The notes: generated by a model not told the origin, from the sequence alone. 64,000 nucleotides of DNA from Rhizobium oryziradicis (GCF_001939045.1 NZ_MKIM01000025.1:367707-431706); one strand, 5' to 3'. Positions 8,010 to 18,810 are shown, counted from the stretch's first letter. Made by a program: numbers and translations.

Positions 8010-8522
8010 ATGACAGACCCATTCAGGATCGGACGAACGCGACGGGATGACACCATGCAAGAGAATATTGTAGGCCGCGCCGCCCACCGCGCCGATATAC
8101 AGGCGCGCGCAGTGCAAGACATGGCCGCGATGGGCGTTGACGGTGCCTTTATCGATCAACTGGTTGATCGCTTCTATGGCAATATCCAGAAGCACCCCGC
8201 CCTTGGCCCGGTGTTTGAGCAAAAGCTTGCCGGCGTGTGGGATGCGCATCTGGCCAAGATGAAAAGCTTCTGGTCGGCCATCGCGTTTAAGACCGGCGCT
8301 TACGGTGGAAAGCCGGTTCAAGCCCATATGAGCGTCAGTGGCATGACGCCGGATTTGTTTGTGCAATGGCTGGCACTGTTCTCAAAGACCCTTGATAGCA
8401 TCGCACCCACACCGGAAGCGCATGCGTGGTTTATGGCCAGCGCCGAGCGTATTGCCCGTAGCCTGACCCTTGCTCTGTTTTACAATCCGGCTATGGATGA
8501 CCCCAATTTGCGTAAAACGTAA
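8010..8522 (+). CDS. Group III truncated haemoglobin
   Basis: Haem protein of about 170 residues. Conserved features are the B-helix/CD region IDQLVDRFYGNIQKHPALGPVFE, the W in GVWDAHLAKMKSFWSAIAFKTG and the F/proximal His region PVQAHMSVSGMTPDLFVQWL, the group III pattern. Function is probably oxygen, NO or sulfide handling; the substrate is not settled for the group. The start is uncertain: ATG 8010 is used, but ATG 8055 (155 residues) has a slightly better GGGATG upstream. It is divergent from mbfA and shares its promoter region with the Irr box. Confidence 0.85.
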   Translation: MTDPFRIGRTRRDDTMQENIVGRAAHRADIQARAVQDMAAMGVDGAFIDQLVDRFYGNIQKHPALGPVFEQKLAGVWDAHLAKMKSFWSAIAFKTGAYGGKPVQAHMSVSGMTPDLFVQWLALFSKTLDSIAPTPEAHAWFMASAERIARSLTLALFYNPAMDDPNLRKT

Positions 8523-8579
8523 TATTATTTCTCCTGCTGCACTGCACTCGAAATAAAATGGTCTGTTTATACCCTGCGG

Positions 8580-8599
8580 CGCGCAATTTTGCGCGTTTT
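8580..8599 (+). terminator. Possible terminator after the haemoglobin gene
   Basis: Short hairpin CGCGCAATTTTGCGCG followed by TTTTCC, about 60 nt after the stop. The tight loop makes it only a candidate. Confidence 0.4.
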
Positions 8600-8629
8600 C
8601 CTGTTGCACAGTTCTTCCCCCATGGTTAG

Positions 8630-9769
<1,140 letters not shown>

Positions 9770-9794
9770 GTCACTCACATCATTGATTGATGCG

Positions 9795-9823
9795 CCGCTC
9801 CGGTTTTCCGGGGCGGTTTTTTT
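9795..9823 (+). terminator. Terminator of the TRAP binding-protein gene
   Basis: 9-bp stem CCGCTCCGG/CCGGGGCGG with a TTTT loop, followed by seven T. Confidence 0.85.
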
Positions 9824-9843
9824 ATGCCTGCATCAAAGAACAC

Positions 9844-9875
9844 AAAAAACCCGCCGGACATTGCTGTCCGGCGGG
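9844..9875 (-). terminator. Terminator of rpsA
   Basis: Perfect 11-bp stem CCCGCCGGACA/TGTCCGGCGGG with loop TTGC; a run of six T follows on the minus strand. Confidence 0.92.
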
Positions 9876-9903
9876 CTCAAAACATCGTCAAACCGGGATG
9901 CGA

Positions 9904-11604
9904 TTATTCGCTGCGGTTCTTCAGAGCGGCACCGAGGATGTCGCCGAGCGAAGCGCCGCTATCGGACGAACCGAACTGAGCAACTGCTTCCTTCTCTTCT
10001 GCGATTTCCAGAGCCTTGATCGACAGCATAACCTTGCGATCCTTCTTGGAGAAGTTGGTGATGCGGGCATCAACAACCTGGCCAACAGCGAAACGCTCAG
10101 GACGCTGGTCATCACGGTCACGGGCGAGGTCAGCACGACGGATGAACGAGGTGATGTCTTCGTGGTTCACGAGCTTCACTTCGATGCCGCCTTCGTTGCT
10201 TGCGATGATTTCGCAAGAAACAACAGCGTTCTTGCGCAGATCGCCGGAAGCTGCTGCTTCACCAACCGAATCCTTGCCGAGCTGCTTGATGCCGAGCGAG
10301 ATACGCTCCTTCTCAACGTCAACGTCGAGAACAACAGCGCGAACAACGTCGCCCTTGTTGTATTCTTCGATGACCTGTTCGCCTGGACGGTTCCAGTCGA
10401 GATCCGACAGGTGAACCATGCCGTCAACATCGCCTTCGAGGCCGATAAACAGACCGAATTCAGTCTTGTTCTTCACTTCGCCTTCAACTTCAGCACCGGC
10501 TGGGTGGCTGAATGCGAATGCCTGCCATGGGTTTTCGAGAGTCTGCTTCAGGCCGAGCGAAATACGACGCTTGGACGGATCAACTTCGAGAACAACCACG
10601 TCAACTTCCTGCGTTGTGGACAGGATCTTGCCGGGGTGTACGTTCTTCTTGGTCCACGACATTTCAGAGATGTGGATGAGGCCTTCGATGCCTGGCTCCA
10701 GCTCAACAAATGCACCGTAATCGGTGATGTTGGTGACGGTACCGGAGATCTTCTTACCAACTGGGTACTTGGCAGCAATGCCATCCCATGGATCCGACTC
10801 GAGCTGCTTCATGCCGAGCGAGATGCGGTGGGTTTCCTGGTTGATACGGATGATCTGAACCTTGACCGACTGGCCAATGGACAGGATTTCCGAAGGATGG
10901 TTCACACGGCGCCATGCCATGTCGGTCACGTGCAGCAAGCCGTCGATGCCGCCGAGGTCAACGAACGCACCGTAATCGGTGATGTTCTTGACAACGCCTT
11001 CAACAACCTGACCTTCTTCGAGGTTCTGAACGATTTCCGAACGCTGTTCAGCGCGGGATTCTTCCAGAACGGTACGACGCGATACAACGATGTTGCCGCG
11101 ACGCTTGTCCATCTTGAGGATTTCGAAGGGCTGCGGGTTGTGCATCAAAGGCGATACGTCGCGGATTGGGCGAATATCAACCTGTGAACGTGGCAAGAAG
11201 GCAACGGCGCCGTCGAGATCAACGGTGAAGCCACCCTTAACCTGGTTGAAGATAACGCCTTCAACGCGCTCACCAGCTTCGAACTTGGCTTCGAGCTTGA
11301 TCCAGCTTTCTTCGCGGCGAGCCTTTTCGCGCGACAGAACAGCTTCGCCCAGCGCGTTTTCAATGCGCTCAACGTAAACTTCAACTTCGTCGCCAACTTT
11401 AAGTGCGCCATCCTTGGCGCGTGCGCCAAATTCCTTCAGCGGAACGCGGCCTTCAACCTTGAGACCAACGTCAACGATAGCGACGTCCTTCTCAATGGCT
11501 GTGATGATGCCCTTGGCAACATAGCCTTCGGCCAGATCGGTCTTTGCAAAAGACTCTTCCAAAAGGGCCGCAAAATCGTCCCGTGTCGGGTTAGAAACAG
11601 ACAT
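9904..11604 (-). CDS. rpsA: 30S ribosomal protein S1
   Basis: 566 residues, the full six-repeat S1 form. It recruits mRNA to the 30S subunit. S1 repeats start near residues 30, 115, 200, 285, 370 and 455. Repeats 3 and 4 are the most canonical (GVVKNITDYGAFVDLGG and GTVTNITDYGAFVELE). The last repeat ends KDRKVMLSIKALE, followed by a short acidic/serine tail. ATG 11604 follows AGGAGATTTC. It lies 155 bp downstream of cmk on the same strand, the usual alphaproteobacterial order. S1 normally represses its own translation through the leader; no leader structure was worked out here. Confidence 0.98.
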   Translation of the reverse strand: MSVSNPTRDDFAALLEESFAKTDLAEGYVAKGIITAIEKDVAIVDVGLKVEGRVPLKEFGARAKDGALKVGDEVEVYVERIENALGEAVLSREKARREESWIKLEAKFEAGERVEGVIFNQVKGGFTVDLDGAVAFLPRSQVDIRPIRDVSPLMHNPQPFEILKMDKRRGNIVVSRRTVLEESRAEQRSEIVQNLEEGQVVEGVVKNITDYGAFVDLGGIDGLLHVTDMAWRRVNHPSEILSIGQSVKVQIIRINQETHRISLGMKQLESDPWDGIAAKYPVGKKISGTVTNITDYGAFVELEPGIEGLIHISEMSWTKKNVHPGKILSTTQEVDVVVLEVDPSKRRISLGLKQTLENPWQAFAFSHPAGAEVEGEVKNKTEFGLFIGLEGDVDGMVHLSDLDWNRPGEQVIEEYNKGDVVRAVVLDVDVEKERISLGIKQLGKDSVGEAAASGDLRKNAVVSCEIIASNEGGIEVKLVNHEDITSFIRRADLARDRDDQRPERFAVGQVVDARITNFSKKDRKVMLSIKALEIAEEKEAVAQFGSSDSGASLGDILGAALKNRSE

Positions 11605-11759
11605 GAAATCTCCTAGTCATATCTCGAAAGATATGTGTCGCGCCGGTGGGTTGGTGTTGATAAAGACCGATCCAACGTCCGCCCTTAAAAAGGACAATCC
11701 GGCGCAAGGACATGAGATTCGGCGATCTTAAACCGGCAAAACCGGCTTCAAAATTCAAG

Positions 11760-12428
11760 TCAATTGGCTTTCAAAGCCGCGTCCACCACAGTTTTCGCAG
11801 CTTGAAACGCCGCCTCTATACTCATTTCAGACGTATCTAGCAAGTGCGCGTCTGCAGCTGGTTTCAAAGGACTGTCGGCACGGCCCATATCGCGCGCGTC
11901 ACGGCGCTTCACATCCTCAAAAACAGAGGCGTAATCGGCCGCATCACCCCGCGCGATCATCTCATCATAGCGGCGGCGGGCACGCACTTCGCTGGAGGCT
12001 GTCACATAGAGCTTCACGGGCGCTTGCGGGCACACCACAGTGCCGATGTCACGCCCGTCCAGCACCGTGCCCGGCGATTTCATCGCAAACCGCCGTTGCG
12101 CCTCGACAAGCGCACGGCGCACAGCCGGCATGACGGCAATTTTTGAAGCCGCCTCGCCAATCTCATGGCGGGACAGCACTTCGCGATCCAGCCCCGACAA
12201 ATCGAGCGAGAGCGCCACCCGCTCGGCCACAGCTTCATCATCCAGCGGCAGTCCTGCATCCAGCAAGGCTTTGGCTGTGGCACGGTAGGTCAGGCCGGTA
12301 TCGAGGTGGTGAAAACCATAATCTTCCGCAATGCGCCGCGACAGCGTGCCTTTTCCGGCCGCCGCCGGGCCATCAATGGCAATGGTAAAGCTTGGTTTCG
12401 ACTCAATCACCACGGGATTGTCCTTCAT
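11760..12428 (-). CDS. cmk: (d)CMP kinase
   Basis: Phosphorylates CMP and dCMP to diphosphates. P-loop is [16 protein letters not shown]; the CMP-binding part includes [18 protein letters not shown] and [15 protein letters not shown]; the lid is [12 protein letters not shown] 12428 gives 222 residues, close to the family length. In-frame ATGs at 12449 (preceded by AAAGG) and 12503 also exist, and the ribosome sites do not decide between them. It is upstream of rpsA as usual. The gene normally found before cmk in this group, aroA, is not present between cmk and the divergent TIGR02300 gene. Confidence 0.93.
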   Translation of the reverse strand: MKDNPVVIESKPSFTIAIDGPAAAGKGTLSRRIAEDYGFHHLDTGLTYRATAKALLDAGLPLDDEAVAERVALSLDLSGLDREVLSRHEIGEAASKIAVMPAVRRALVEAQRRFAMKSPGTVLDGRDIGTVVCPQAPVKLYVTASSEVRARRRYDEMIARGDAADYASVFEDVKRRDARDMGRADSPLKPAADAHLLDTSEMSIEAAFQAAKTVVDAALKAN

Positions 12429-12711
12429 GCTTGCCAACAGGCGTTTCATCCCGCCTTTAGCCCAAAATGCCCCGAGCAGGAACTGGTTTACGACAAAATT
12501 CATCCATCGCCCTTGTCAGGCAAGCGCCAGGCAAGCGTCTCTTGCTTGTGATAATGATGGTCTGCCGTCACCAATGGGTGCCAAATCACAGTTTGTCTTT
12601 GACAGAAGCATAAGCTTTGATTAAGGGGACCGACTACAGTTGGACCGGCCCCTCGGGGCTGAGCCCTTGGCGCATGCCCTTATTTTCCACGGACTTCATG
12701 AGGCTTTGACA

Positions 12712-13101
12712 GTGGCGAAGGCAGAACTTGGAACAAAACGCACTTGCCCCGACACCGGCAAGAAATTTTATGACCTGAACAAAGATCCGGTCGTATCCCC
12801 TTACACGCAGAAATCCTGGCCACTCTCTTACTTTGTAGAGTCCTCGGTTGCAGCCATCATGGAGAAGGCTGCTGAAGAGGAAGAAGTGGCAGAAGTCGAT
12901 GCAGAGAACACCGACGTCGAACTGGTCTCATTGGAAGATGCAGACGAGGCAGCAGGCGGTGATGACATTCCTGATATCGGTGATGACGACGTTGAAATCG
13001 GCGACGATGACGACGACACCTTCCTTGAAGCCGACGAAGATGATGAAGACGACGACATGTCGGGCATTATCGGCGTTTCTGGCGACGACGACGAAGTTTA
13101 A
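12712..13101 (+). CDS. TIGR02300 family protein, acidic tail
   Basis: 129 residues, GTG start with a GAGG site 8 nt upstream. The N-terminal 45 residues hold the family signature KRTCPDTGKKFYDLNKDPVV; the rest is strongly acidic with runs of Asp and Glu (about residues 65-125). No biochemical function is established for the family, which is confined mainly to alphaproteobacteria and commonly sits beside aroA-cmk-rpsA. It is divergent from cmk and followed by a terminator, then tRNA-Ala. The earlier in-frame ATG at 12640 was rejected because its extra residues do not match the family. Confidence 0.88.
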   Translation: MAKAELGTKRTCPDTGKKFYDLNKDPVVSPYTQKSWPLSYFVESSVAAIMEKAAEEEEVAEVDAENTDVELVSLEDADEAAGGDDIPDIGDDDVEIGDDDDDTFLEADEDDEDDDMSGIIGVSGDDDEV

Positions 13102-13111
13102 TTCACAGCTC

Positions 13112-13152
13112 AAGGCCCCGGATTTAAAAAAAATCCGAGGCCTTACTTTTTT
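13112..13152 (+). terminator. Terminator of the TIGR02300 gene
   Basis: Long imperfect stem AAGGCCCCGGATTT/AAATCCGAGGCCTT around an A-rich loop, followed by ACTTTTTTC. Confidence 0.75.
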
Positions 13153-13249
13153 CGCTTGCCATACGAAAATCAACGACGTATGAAGCGCCCACACCAAACG
13201 AAGCACTGCTTCACGAGGTTCCCGGAACCGGCAAATGCCGGACCCTTAT

Positions 13250-13325
<76 letters not shown>

Positions 13326-13413
13326 AATCTCCCCAAGTCTTTGATATATTTTGAGAATTGGTTTCGATAGAAATCCGTTTTAATCTGCCGTGATAATCGG
13401 AGATTAAAAAACC

Positions 13414-14205
13414 ATGTTCATTCTGTCCAAGCTGTTCTGGCTCATTGCCCAGCCCTTGTCGCTGGCCTTTCTGCTCGGCGTAAGCGGCATTGTCGCAAGC
13501 CTCTCGCGCTGTCCGCGCCTGGGCGTTTTCAGCACAAGCCTTGGCCTTTTGATCCTGTTTGTCACGCTTTACACCTCCGCAGGCACAGTGGCCCTACAAG
13601 CGCTGGAGGCGCGGTTTCCCAAGGCGGCAAACGACCCGGCGCAGGTCTCCTGCATGATTGTGCTGGGCGGAGCCTTTTCCAACAATGTCAACACCCGGCG
13701 CGGCGGCTTTGAGATGGGCGAGGCTGCCGACCGATTCGTTGAAGCCCTCCGGCTGGCTCGCAATTATCCCGAGGCAAAAATTCTGGTCTCTGGCGGTGAT
13801 GGCTCGCTCAGCGGAGCCTATGAGGGAGACGCTGTGACCGCAGAGCGCTTTTTTGCAGCCTTCGGCATCAATCCTGATCGGCTGATTCGCGAAACCACAT
13901 CGCGCAACACCTCTGAAAACATCACCAACACAAAATCGCTTTTGGAAAAAGCAGGCTTGCAAAACTGCCTGCTGATCACCTCCGCCTTTCACATACCCCG
14001 CGCCATTGGCCTGATGCGCAAAGACGGGCTGGTGGCCACGCCATGGCCCACGGATTATCGCACGGACGGCGTCACCGCACTCGGGCTGGACTTTACCCAG
14101 CCAACGCTGAATGCCCAGCAAACGGCCACAGCCTTGCGCGAATGGATTGGTCTGGTTGCCTATTATCTGTCCGGCAAGACATCGGCGCTGTTTCCAGCGC
14201 CGTAA
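13414..14205 (+). CDS. YdcF/ElyC-like DUF218 membrane protein
   Basis: 263 residues. Two N-terminal TM helices (about 5-25 and 38-58) are followed by a DUF218 domain with CMIVLGGAF, KILVSGGDGSLSG, ETTSRNTSENITNTK and LLITSAFHIPRAIGLMRKDGL. ElyC-type proteins influence peptidoglycan and lipid carrier use in the envelope; the exact reaction is not known. ATG 13414 follows a GGAG site about 11 nt upstream. It stands alone after tRNA-Ala and converges on the next gene across a possible hairpin near 14208-14243. Confidence 0.85.
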   Translation: MFILSKLFWLIAQPLSLAFLLGVSGIVASLSRCPRLGVFSTSLGLLILFVTLYTSAGTVALQALEARFPKAANDPAQVSCMIVLGGAFSNNVNTRRGGFEMGEAADRFVEALRLARNYPEAKILVSGGDGSLSGAYEGDAVTAERFFAAFGINPDRLIRETTSRNTSENITNTKSLLEKAGLQNCLLITSAFHIPRAIGLMRKDGLVATPWPTDYRTDGVTALGLDFTQPTLNAQQTATALREWIGLVAYYLSGKTSALFPAP

Positions 14206-14246
14206 GCCCCTCTCTCGCGAGGAAACATCCTTTCGAGAGGGGTGCG

Positions 14247-14717
14247 TTATTTCTTGAAGATCGTCACAAACTGCACATCGCGCACGCGGACGGTCATTTC
14301 GCACTGCGGGCCGTCGGTGCGATCGCAATAGCGCGGCGGCATTTTCAGCACAAACACCATGTTGCCGTAGCGCTTGATGAAATCATAGCCAAAGATCCGG
14401 GCCGTGGCGATCAGCAGATAGCCGCCTTCCTTGACCTGAACATAGAAATTATAGGGGCAACCCTCTTCATTGCAATCCGGCGCGTGCTTGCCGTCGCAGG
14501 TCAGACCACCTTCGTTGACAACCGCATCGATGAGGCCGTCATTGTTGATGTCGAGGCGGGTAACGTAATCGGGGTCAAACTTGGCTTCCGCGCAAACCTT
14601 GCGAAAATGATCTTTCTCGTAAATTTCAGGGTCCGTCACCAATTGCTGCTGTGTCAGAGCGACAGAAGCGGGCAAGACAAACAGCAGGCAGACGAGCAAA
14701 CGAATAAAAAATTTCAC
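14247..14717 (-). CDS. Secreted protein of unknown function
   Basis: 156 residues, GTG start with AAGGG 8 nt upstream. A signal peptide (MKFFIRLLVCLLFVLPASVALT) is followed by a soluble domain with several cysteines (in KVCAEAK, GLTCDGKHAPDCNEEGC, YCDRTDGPQCEM) that probably form disulfides in the periplasm. DINNDGLIDAVVNEGG resembles an EF-hand or FG-GAP calcium loop. I do not recognise a named family. It is transcribed alone, between YdcF and the divergent TRIC channel. Confidence 0.72.
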   Translation of the reverse strand: MKFFIRLLVCLLFVLPASVALTQQQLVTDPEIYEKDHFRKVCAEAKFDPDYVTRLDINNDGLIDAVVNEGGLTCDGKHAPDCNEEGCPYNFYVQVKEGGYLLIATARIFGYDFIKRYGNMVFVLKMPPRYCDRTDGPQCEMTVRVRDVQFVTIFKK

Positions 14718-14844
14718 GACGCGACCCTTGAGTGATTATGGGCAATATGGCGCGAATACACCCGCCAGCTTGCGCCGCCCTTGTCCCCGTGGTTTATCGC
14801 AAAAGATTAGAACAACCTTTTTATCCACACATCCCGGAGCCGCC

Positions 14845-15480
14845 ATGTCGCTTCTGCTTTACCTTGATTACGCAGGCGTTGCGCTTTTTGCGGCAACGGG
14901 CGCGCTGGCCGCATCCCGCAAACAGCTCGACATTATCGGCTTTCTGTTCTTCTCCATCGTCACCGGCACAGGCGGCGGCACAGTGCGCGATATCGTGCTT
15001 GGCCGATTGCCAGTGTTCTGGGTGATAAACCCAAGCTACATTCTGATCTGCTGCGCCATTGGCCTTGCGGTGTTCTTCACGGCTCACTTGCTGGAATCGC
15101 GCTACAAACTGCTGATCTGGCTGGATGCGATCGGCCTGTCCGCCTATTGCGTCATGGGTGCCGCCAAGGGCATGGCCGCTACCGGCTCGGCCACGATTGC
15201 CATTGTGACCGGCGTTTTAACGGCAACCTTTGGCGGGGTGCTGCGTGACCTTCTTGCCTCTGAACCCTCAGTGCTTTTGCGTCCCGAGATTTACATCACC
15301 GCCGCCGTGATCGGCTCATGCGTGTTTACAGGGGTGTATGCGCTCAGCGCGCCGCTCTATTTAGCATCGGCAGGCGGCGTGCTGGCCGCCTTTCTGGTGC
15401 GCGGTGGTGCGCTCTATTTTGGCTGGACATTGCCAACGCCCAACCATAAGGCCGGACGGCATCCTGATGATGTGCTGTAA
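14845..15480 (+). CDS. TRIC-type cation channel family protein (UPF0126)
   Basis: 211-residue inner-membrane protein with about seven helices in two similar halves. Each half carries the family motif: TGTGGGTVRDIVLGR near residue 45 and TATFGGVLRDLLASE near residue 130. Prokaryotic TRIC proteins form potassium-permeable trimeric channels; earlier annotation called them YadS/UPF0126. The ATG at 14845 has a GGAG site; an in-frame upstream ATG at 14728 would add 39 non-conserved residues before the first helix and is rejected. Single gene, convergent with irr. Confidence 0.88.
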   Translation: MSLLLYLDYAGVALFAATGALAASRKQLDIIGFLFFSIVTGTGGGTVRDIVLGRLPVFWVINPSYILICCAIGLAVFFTAHLLESRYKLLIWLDAIGLSAYCVMGAAKGMAATGSATIAIVTGVLTATFGGVLRDLLASEPSVLLRPEIYITAAVIGSCVFTGVYALSAPLYLASAGGVLAAFLVRGGALYFGWTLPTPNHKAGRHPDDVL

Positions 15481-15504
15481 GCATCAGATCAAAAGGGAAA
15501 TTCT

Positions 15505-15939
15505 TTAGTCAGCCTTTGGACGAAGGCGAATCACCACATCCACGTGGGAGATTTCCATGCCCTCTGGCGGGGCTGGCAAATTGCCGATCTCGATATTGCT
15601 GACCGGAATATCCAAAACCTCGTTACGACCTTCCACAAAAAAGTGATGGTGGTCGGAGACATTGGTGTCGAAATAGGTTTTGTTGCTTTCCACAGCCAGA
15701 ACGCGAATCATTCCGGCCTCGGTAAACTGATGAAGTGTATTGTAAACCGTAGCCAGCGACACCGGCACGTCCGCCGCCACAGCCTCTTCGTGCAATTCTT
15801 CCACGGTGAGGTGCCGATCGCCCTTGGCAAACAACAGTGCAGCCAAGGCAACGCGCTGCCGCGTGGGCCTTAACCCTGAGCGGCGCAGCTTTGCTTCAAC
15901 TTCACCCGAGGCTTGCGCCATCATGCCAACGATCTCCAT
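15505..15939 (-). CDS. irr: Iron response regulator Irr (Fur family)
   Basis: 144 residues. The winged-helix domain includes GLRPTRQRVALAALLF and SLATVYNTLHQFTEAGMIR, and the histidine cluster DHHHFFVEG marks Irr rather than Fur or Zur. In rhizobia and Brucella, Irr accumulates in low iron, responds to haem, represses iron-using genes and activates uptake by binding ICE boxes. No heme-regulatory CP motif is visible near the N-terminus, so this is the form lacking it. ATG 15939 has AAGGGA; ATGs at 15924 and 15921 are alternatives. A likely target, mbfA, is 7.6 kb away. It is divergent from fabA, as in other Rhizobiales. Confidence 0.93.
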   Translation of the reverse strand: MEIVGMMAQASGEVEAKLRRSGLRPTRQRVALAALLFAKGDRHLTVEELHEEAVAADVPVSLATVYNTLHQFTEAGMIRVLAVESNKTYFDTNVSDHHHFFVEGRNEVLDIPVSNIEIGNLPAPPEGMEISHVDVVIRLRPKAD

Positions 15940-16231
15940 CCGGTCCCTTGCAATTCATCACTGTGTAACACGATATACCCTTTGCAGGGTGTGCTTTCAA
16001 TAGTTCCGGCCTGGGTAAAATTCGATAAAAGCCCGAACAATGAGGCGATTGACCGATTTTACCTCTGGTGGAGCCTTGAGGCTTCCTGTATGCGAACGGC
16101 ACAAAGCGACCGGACCAAGGCCATTTTACGCATTGCCATGCGGTGAATTAAGATGGCATTGGCTTCAATTCGTCGCCATCTTGCTCTAAGTCTCCTATAT
16201 GGGAGAGACTGACGGGGGAAATGAAAGACCG

Positions 16232-16741
16232 ATGAACGAAAAACAAAGCAGCTTTACGTACGAAGAAATCCTGGCATGTGGCCGTGGTGAATTGTTTGGC
16301 CCCGGCAATGCACAATTGCCTTTGCCTCCAATGCTGATGGTTCATCGCATTACGGATATTTCTGAAACCGGCGGCAACTTCGACAAGGGCTATATTCGTG
16401 CCGAATACGATGTGCGCCCGGACGATTGGTATTTTCCCTGCCATTTTCAGGGCAATCCCATTATGCCCGGCTGCCTGGGGCTGGACGGCATGTGGCAGCT
16501 GACCGGCTTCTTTCTGGGCTGGCTCGGCGAGCCGGGACGCGGCATGGCGCTGTCCACCGGCGAAGTGAAATTCAAGGGTATGATCCGGCCAGAAACAAAG
16601 CTTCTGGAATACGGAATCGATTTCAAACGCGTCATGCGTGGCCGCCTGGTTCTGGGCACCGCCGATGGCTGGTTGAAGGCAGATGGCGAAACCATCTATC
16701 AGGCAACCGATCTTCGTGTCGGCCTCCAAAAGGCCCCTTGA
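16232..16741 (+). CDS. fabA: 3-hydroxydecanoyl-ACP dehydratase/isomerase
   Basis: 169 residues. Introduces the cis double bond in unsaturated fatty acid synthesis. The hot-dog fold has active-site His in [20 protein letters not shown], which also holds the catalytic Asp. ATG 16232 gives the family N-terminus ([20 protein letters not shown] follows); the in-frame ATG 16199 has no ribosome site. It is first in a fabA-fabB-fabI operon (33-bp and 5-bp gaps). The 292-bp region shared with irr holds small inverted repeats (AAGATGGC/GCCATCTT around 16150-16182, AGTCTC/GAGACT at 16189-16210) that could be control sites. Confidence 0.97.
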   Translation: MNEKQSSFTYEEILACGRGELFGPGNAQLPLPPMLMVHRITDISETGGNFDKGYIRAEYDVRPDDWYFPCHFQGNPIMPGCLGLDGMWQLTGFFLGWLGEPGRGMALSTGEVKFKGMIRPETKLLEYGIDFKRVMRGRLVLGTADGWLKADGETIYQATDLRVGLQKAP

Positions 16742-16774
16742 GCGCACCCTACCACCAAGAAAAGGTCGATTTAC

Positions 16775-17998
16775 ATGAGACGGGTTGTAGTTACGGGTTT
16801 AGGCATTGTGTCCTCCATCGGCAATAACGCTGCCGAGGTCACAGCCTCTCTGCGCGATGCCAAATCCGGCATTTCATTTTCTCCCGATTTTGCCGAGCAT
16901 GGCTTCAAATGTCAGGTTTGGGGCAAGCCCACTTTGGACCCGTCCGAGCTTGTTGATCGGCGTGCCATGCGCTTCCTTTCGCAAGGCGGTGCGTGGAACC
17001 ACGTGGCCATGAAACAGGCGCTTGCCGATTCGGGTCTGGAAGAAAAAGATTATTCCGAAAATGAGCGTGCCGGCATCATCATGGGTTCTGGCGGTTCATC
17101 GACGCGCCAGATCGTGGACGCTGCTGACCTCACCCGTCAGAACAAGAGCCCGAAGCGCATTGGCCCATTTGCCGTGCCAAAGGCCATGTCGTCGACGGCC
17201 TCGGCAACGCTTGCCACCTGGTTCAAGATCCACGGTGTCAACTATTCCATCTCGTCGGCCTGCTCCACCTCAGCCCATTGCATCGGCAATGCCGCAGAAA
17301 TGATCCAGTGGGGCAAGCAGGACATCATGTTTGCCGGTGGCCATGAAGATCTTGACTGGTCCATGTCCAACCTGTTTGACGCCATGGGTGCCATGTCGTC
17401 GAAATATAACGACACGCCCGCATCGGCTTCACGCGCCTATGACGTGAGCCGTGACGGCTTTGTTATTGCAGGCGGTGCAGCGGTTCTGATTCTGGAAGAG
17501 CTGGAACATGCCAAGGCGCGCGGCGCAAAAATCTATGCCGAAATCACCGGCTATGGCGCAACATCCGACGGCTATGACATGGTTGCTCCGTCTGGCGAAG
17601 GTGCCATCCGCTGCATGCGCCAAGCGCTGGCTACCGTAAAGGGTGATGTGGATTACATCAACACCCATGGCACATCGACACCTGTGGGCGACAGCAAGGA
17701 AATTGGCGCAATCCGCACCGTGTTTGGCGACAAGATCCCGCATATCCAGTCCACCAAGTCGCTCACCGGCCACTCGCTGGGTGCGGCTGGCGCACAAGAG
17801 TCCATCTATGGCTTGCTGATGATGCAGGAAGGCTTCATTGGCGAAAGCGCCCATATTACGGAGCTTGATCCTGAATTTGCCGGCGTGCCGATTGTCAGAA
17901 AGCGCATTGATAACGCCAAGATTGACACCGTGCTCTCCAACTCCTTCGGGTTTGGCGGAACCAATGCAACGCTGGTCTTCCAGCGCTACAACGGATAA
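16775..17998 (+). CDS. fabB: 3-oxoacyl-ACP synthase I
   Basis: 407 residues. Elongates the FabA product so that the double bond is kept. The Cys-His-His triad is visible: [10 protein letters not shown] (Cys), [11 protein letters not shown] (His) and [13 protein letters not shown] (His). The C-terminal [15 protein letters not shown] is intact. It sits between fabA and fabI. The pairing with fabA, rather than a fabF context, supports FabB. Confidence 0.96.
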   Translation: MRRVVVTGLGIVSSIGNNAAEVTASLRDAKSGISFSPDFAEHGFKCQVWGKPTLDPSELVDRRAMRFLSQGGAWNHVAMKQALADSGLEEKDYSENERAGIIMGSGGSSTRQIVDAADLTRQNKSPKRIGPFAVPKAMSSTASATLATWFKIHGVNYSISSACSTSAHCIGNAAEMIQWGKQDIMFAGGHEDLDWSMSNLFDAMGAMSSKYNDTPASASRAYDVSRDGFVIAGGAAVLILEELEHAKARGAKIYAEITGYGATSDGYDMVAPSGEGAIRCMRQALATVKGDVDYINTHGTSTPVGDSKEIGAIRTVFGDKIPHIQSTKSLTGHSLGAAGAQESIYGLLMMQEGFIGESAHITELDPEFAGVPIVRKRIDNAKIDTVLSNSFGFGGTNATLVFQRYNG

Positions 17999-18003
17999 TA
18001 TCC

Positions 18004-18810
18004 ATGATCGCTTCCATGCAAGGCAAACGCGGACTCATCATGGGTGTCGCGAACAATCATTCTATCGCCTGGGGCATTGCGAAAGCGCTGTCCGCTGCAG
18101 GCGCAGACCTTGCCTTCACCTATCAGGGCGACGCGCTGGCAAAGCGCGTCAAGCCGCTGGCAGCGGAGCTTGGTTCGGACTTTTTGCTGCCTTGCGACGT
18201 GGAAGATATTGCCTCGGTGGATGCCGTGATTGCAGCCATCAAGGAGCGTTGGGGTAAGCTGGATTTTGTTGTTCACGCCATTGGCTTTTCCGACAAGAAC
18301 GAGCTGAAGGGTCTCTATGCTGACACAAGCCGTGAGAATTTTACCCGCACCATGGTGATCTCCTGCTTCTCGTTTACCGAGATTGCCCGTCGCGCCGCCG
18401 ACCTGATGACGGATGGCGGCTCTATCCTGACATTGACCTATGGCGGCTCCATGCGCGTCATTCCCAACTACAATGTCATGGGCGTGGCCAAGGCCGCCCT
18501 CGAGTCCTCCATGCGCTATCTGGCATCGGATTTCGGCCCACGCGGCATTCGCGTCAACGCCATTTCGGCAGGCCCTGTGCGCACGCTGGCTGGTGCCGGC
18601 ATTTCTGATGCCCGCGCCATGCTGAACTGGAATGTGAAAAACGCGCCCTTGCGCCGCACGGCCACCATTGACGACATCGGCGGCTCTGCGCTGTACCTTC
18701 TGTCCGATCTGTCCGCCAGCGTCACCGGCGAAGTGCATTACGTGGATGGTGGCTACAACATCATCGCGCTACCCGCGCTGGACGAATTGCGCAAGGCGGA
18801 TATGGACTAA
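18004..18810 (+). CDS. fabI: Enoyl-ACP reductase (NADH)
   Basis: 268 residues. Reduces enoyl-ACP in the last step of each elongation cycle. The short-chain dehydrogenase fold has the FabI-type nucleotide loop GVANNHSIAWGIAKALS and the catalytic Tyr-X6-Lys in YNVMGVAKAALESS. It starts 5 nt after the fabB stop, so it is translated from the same mRNA. A terminator follows. Other fabI copies are common in this group, so this may be one of two. Confidence 0.95.
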   Translation: MIASMQGKRGLIMGVANNHSIAWGIAKALSAAGADLAFTYQGDALAKRVKPLAAELGSDFLLPCDVEDIASVDAVIAAIKERWGKLDFVVHAIGFSDKNELKGLYADTSRENFTRTMVISCFSFTEIARRAADLMTDGGSILTLTYGGSMRVIPNYNVMGVAKAALESSMRYLASDFGPRGIRVNAISAGPVRTLAGAGISDARAMLNWNVKNAPLRRTATIDDIGGSALYLLSDLSASVTGEVHYVDGGYNIIALPALDELRKADMD

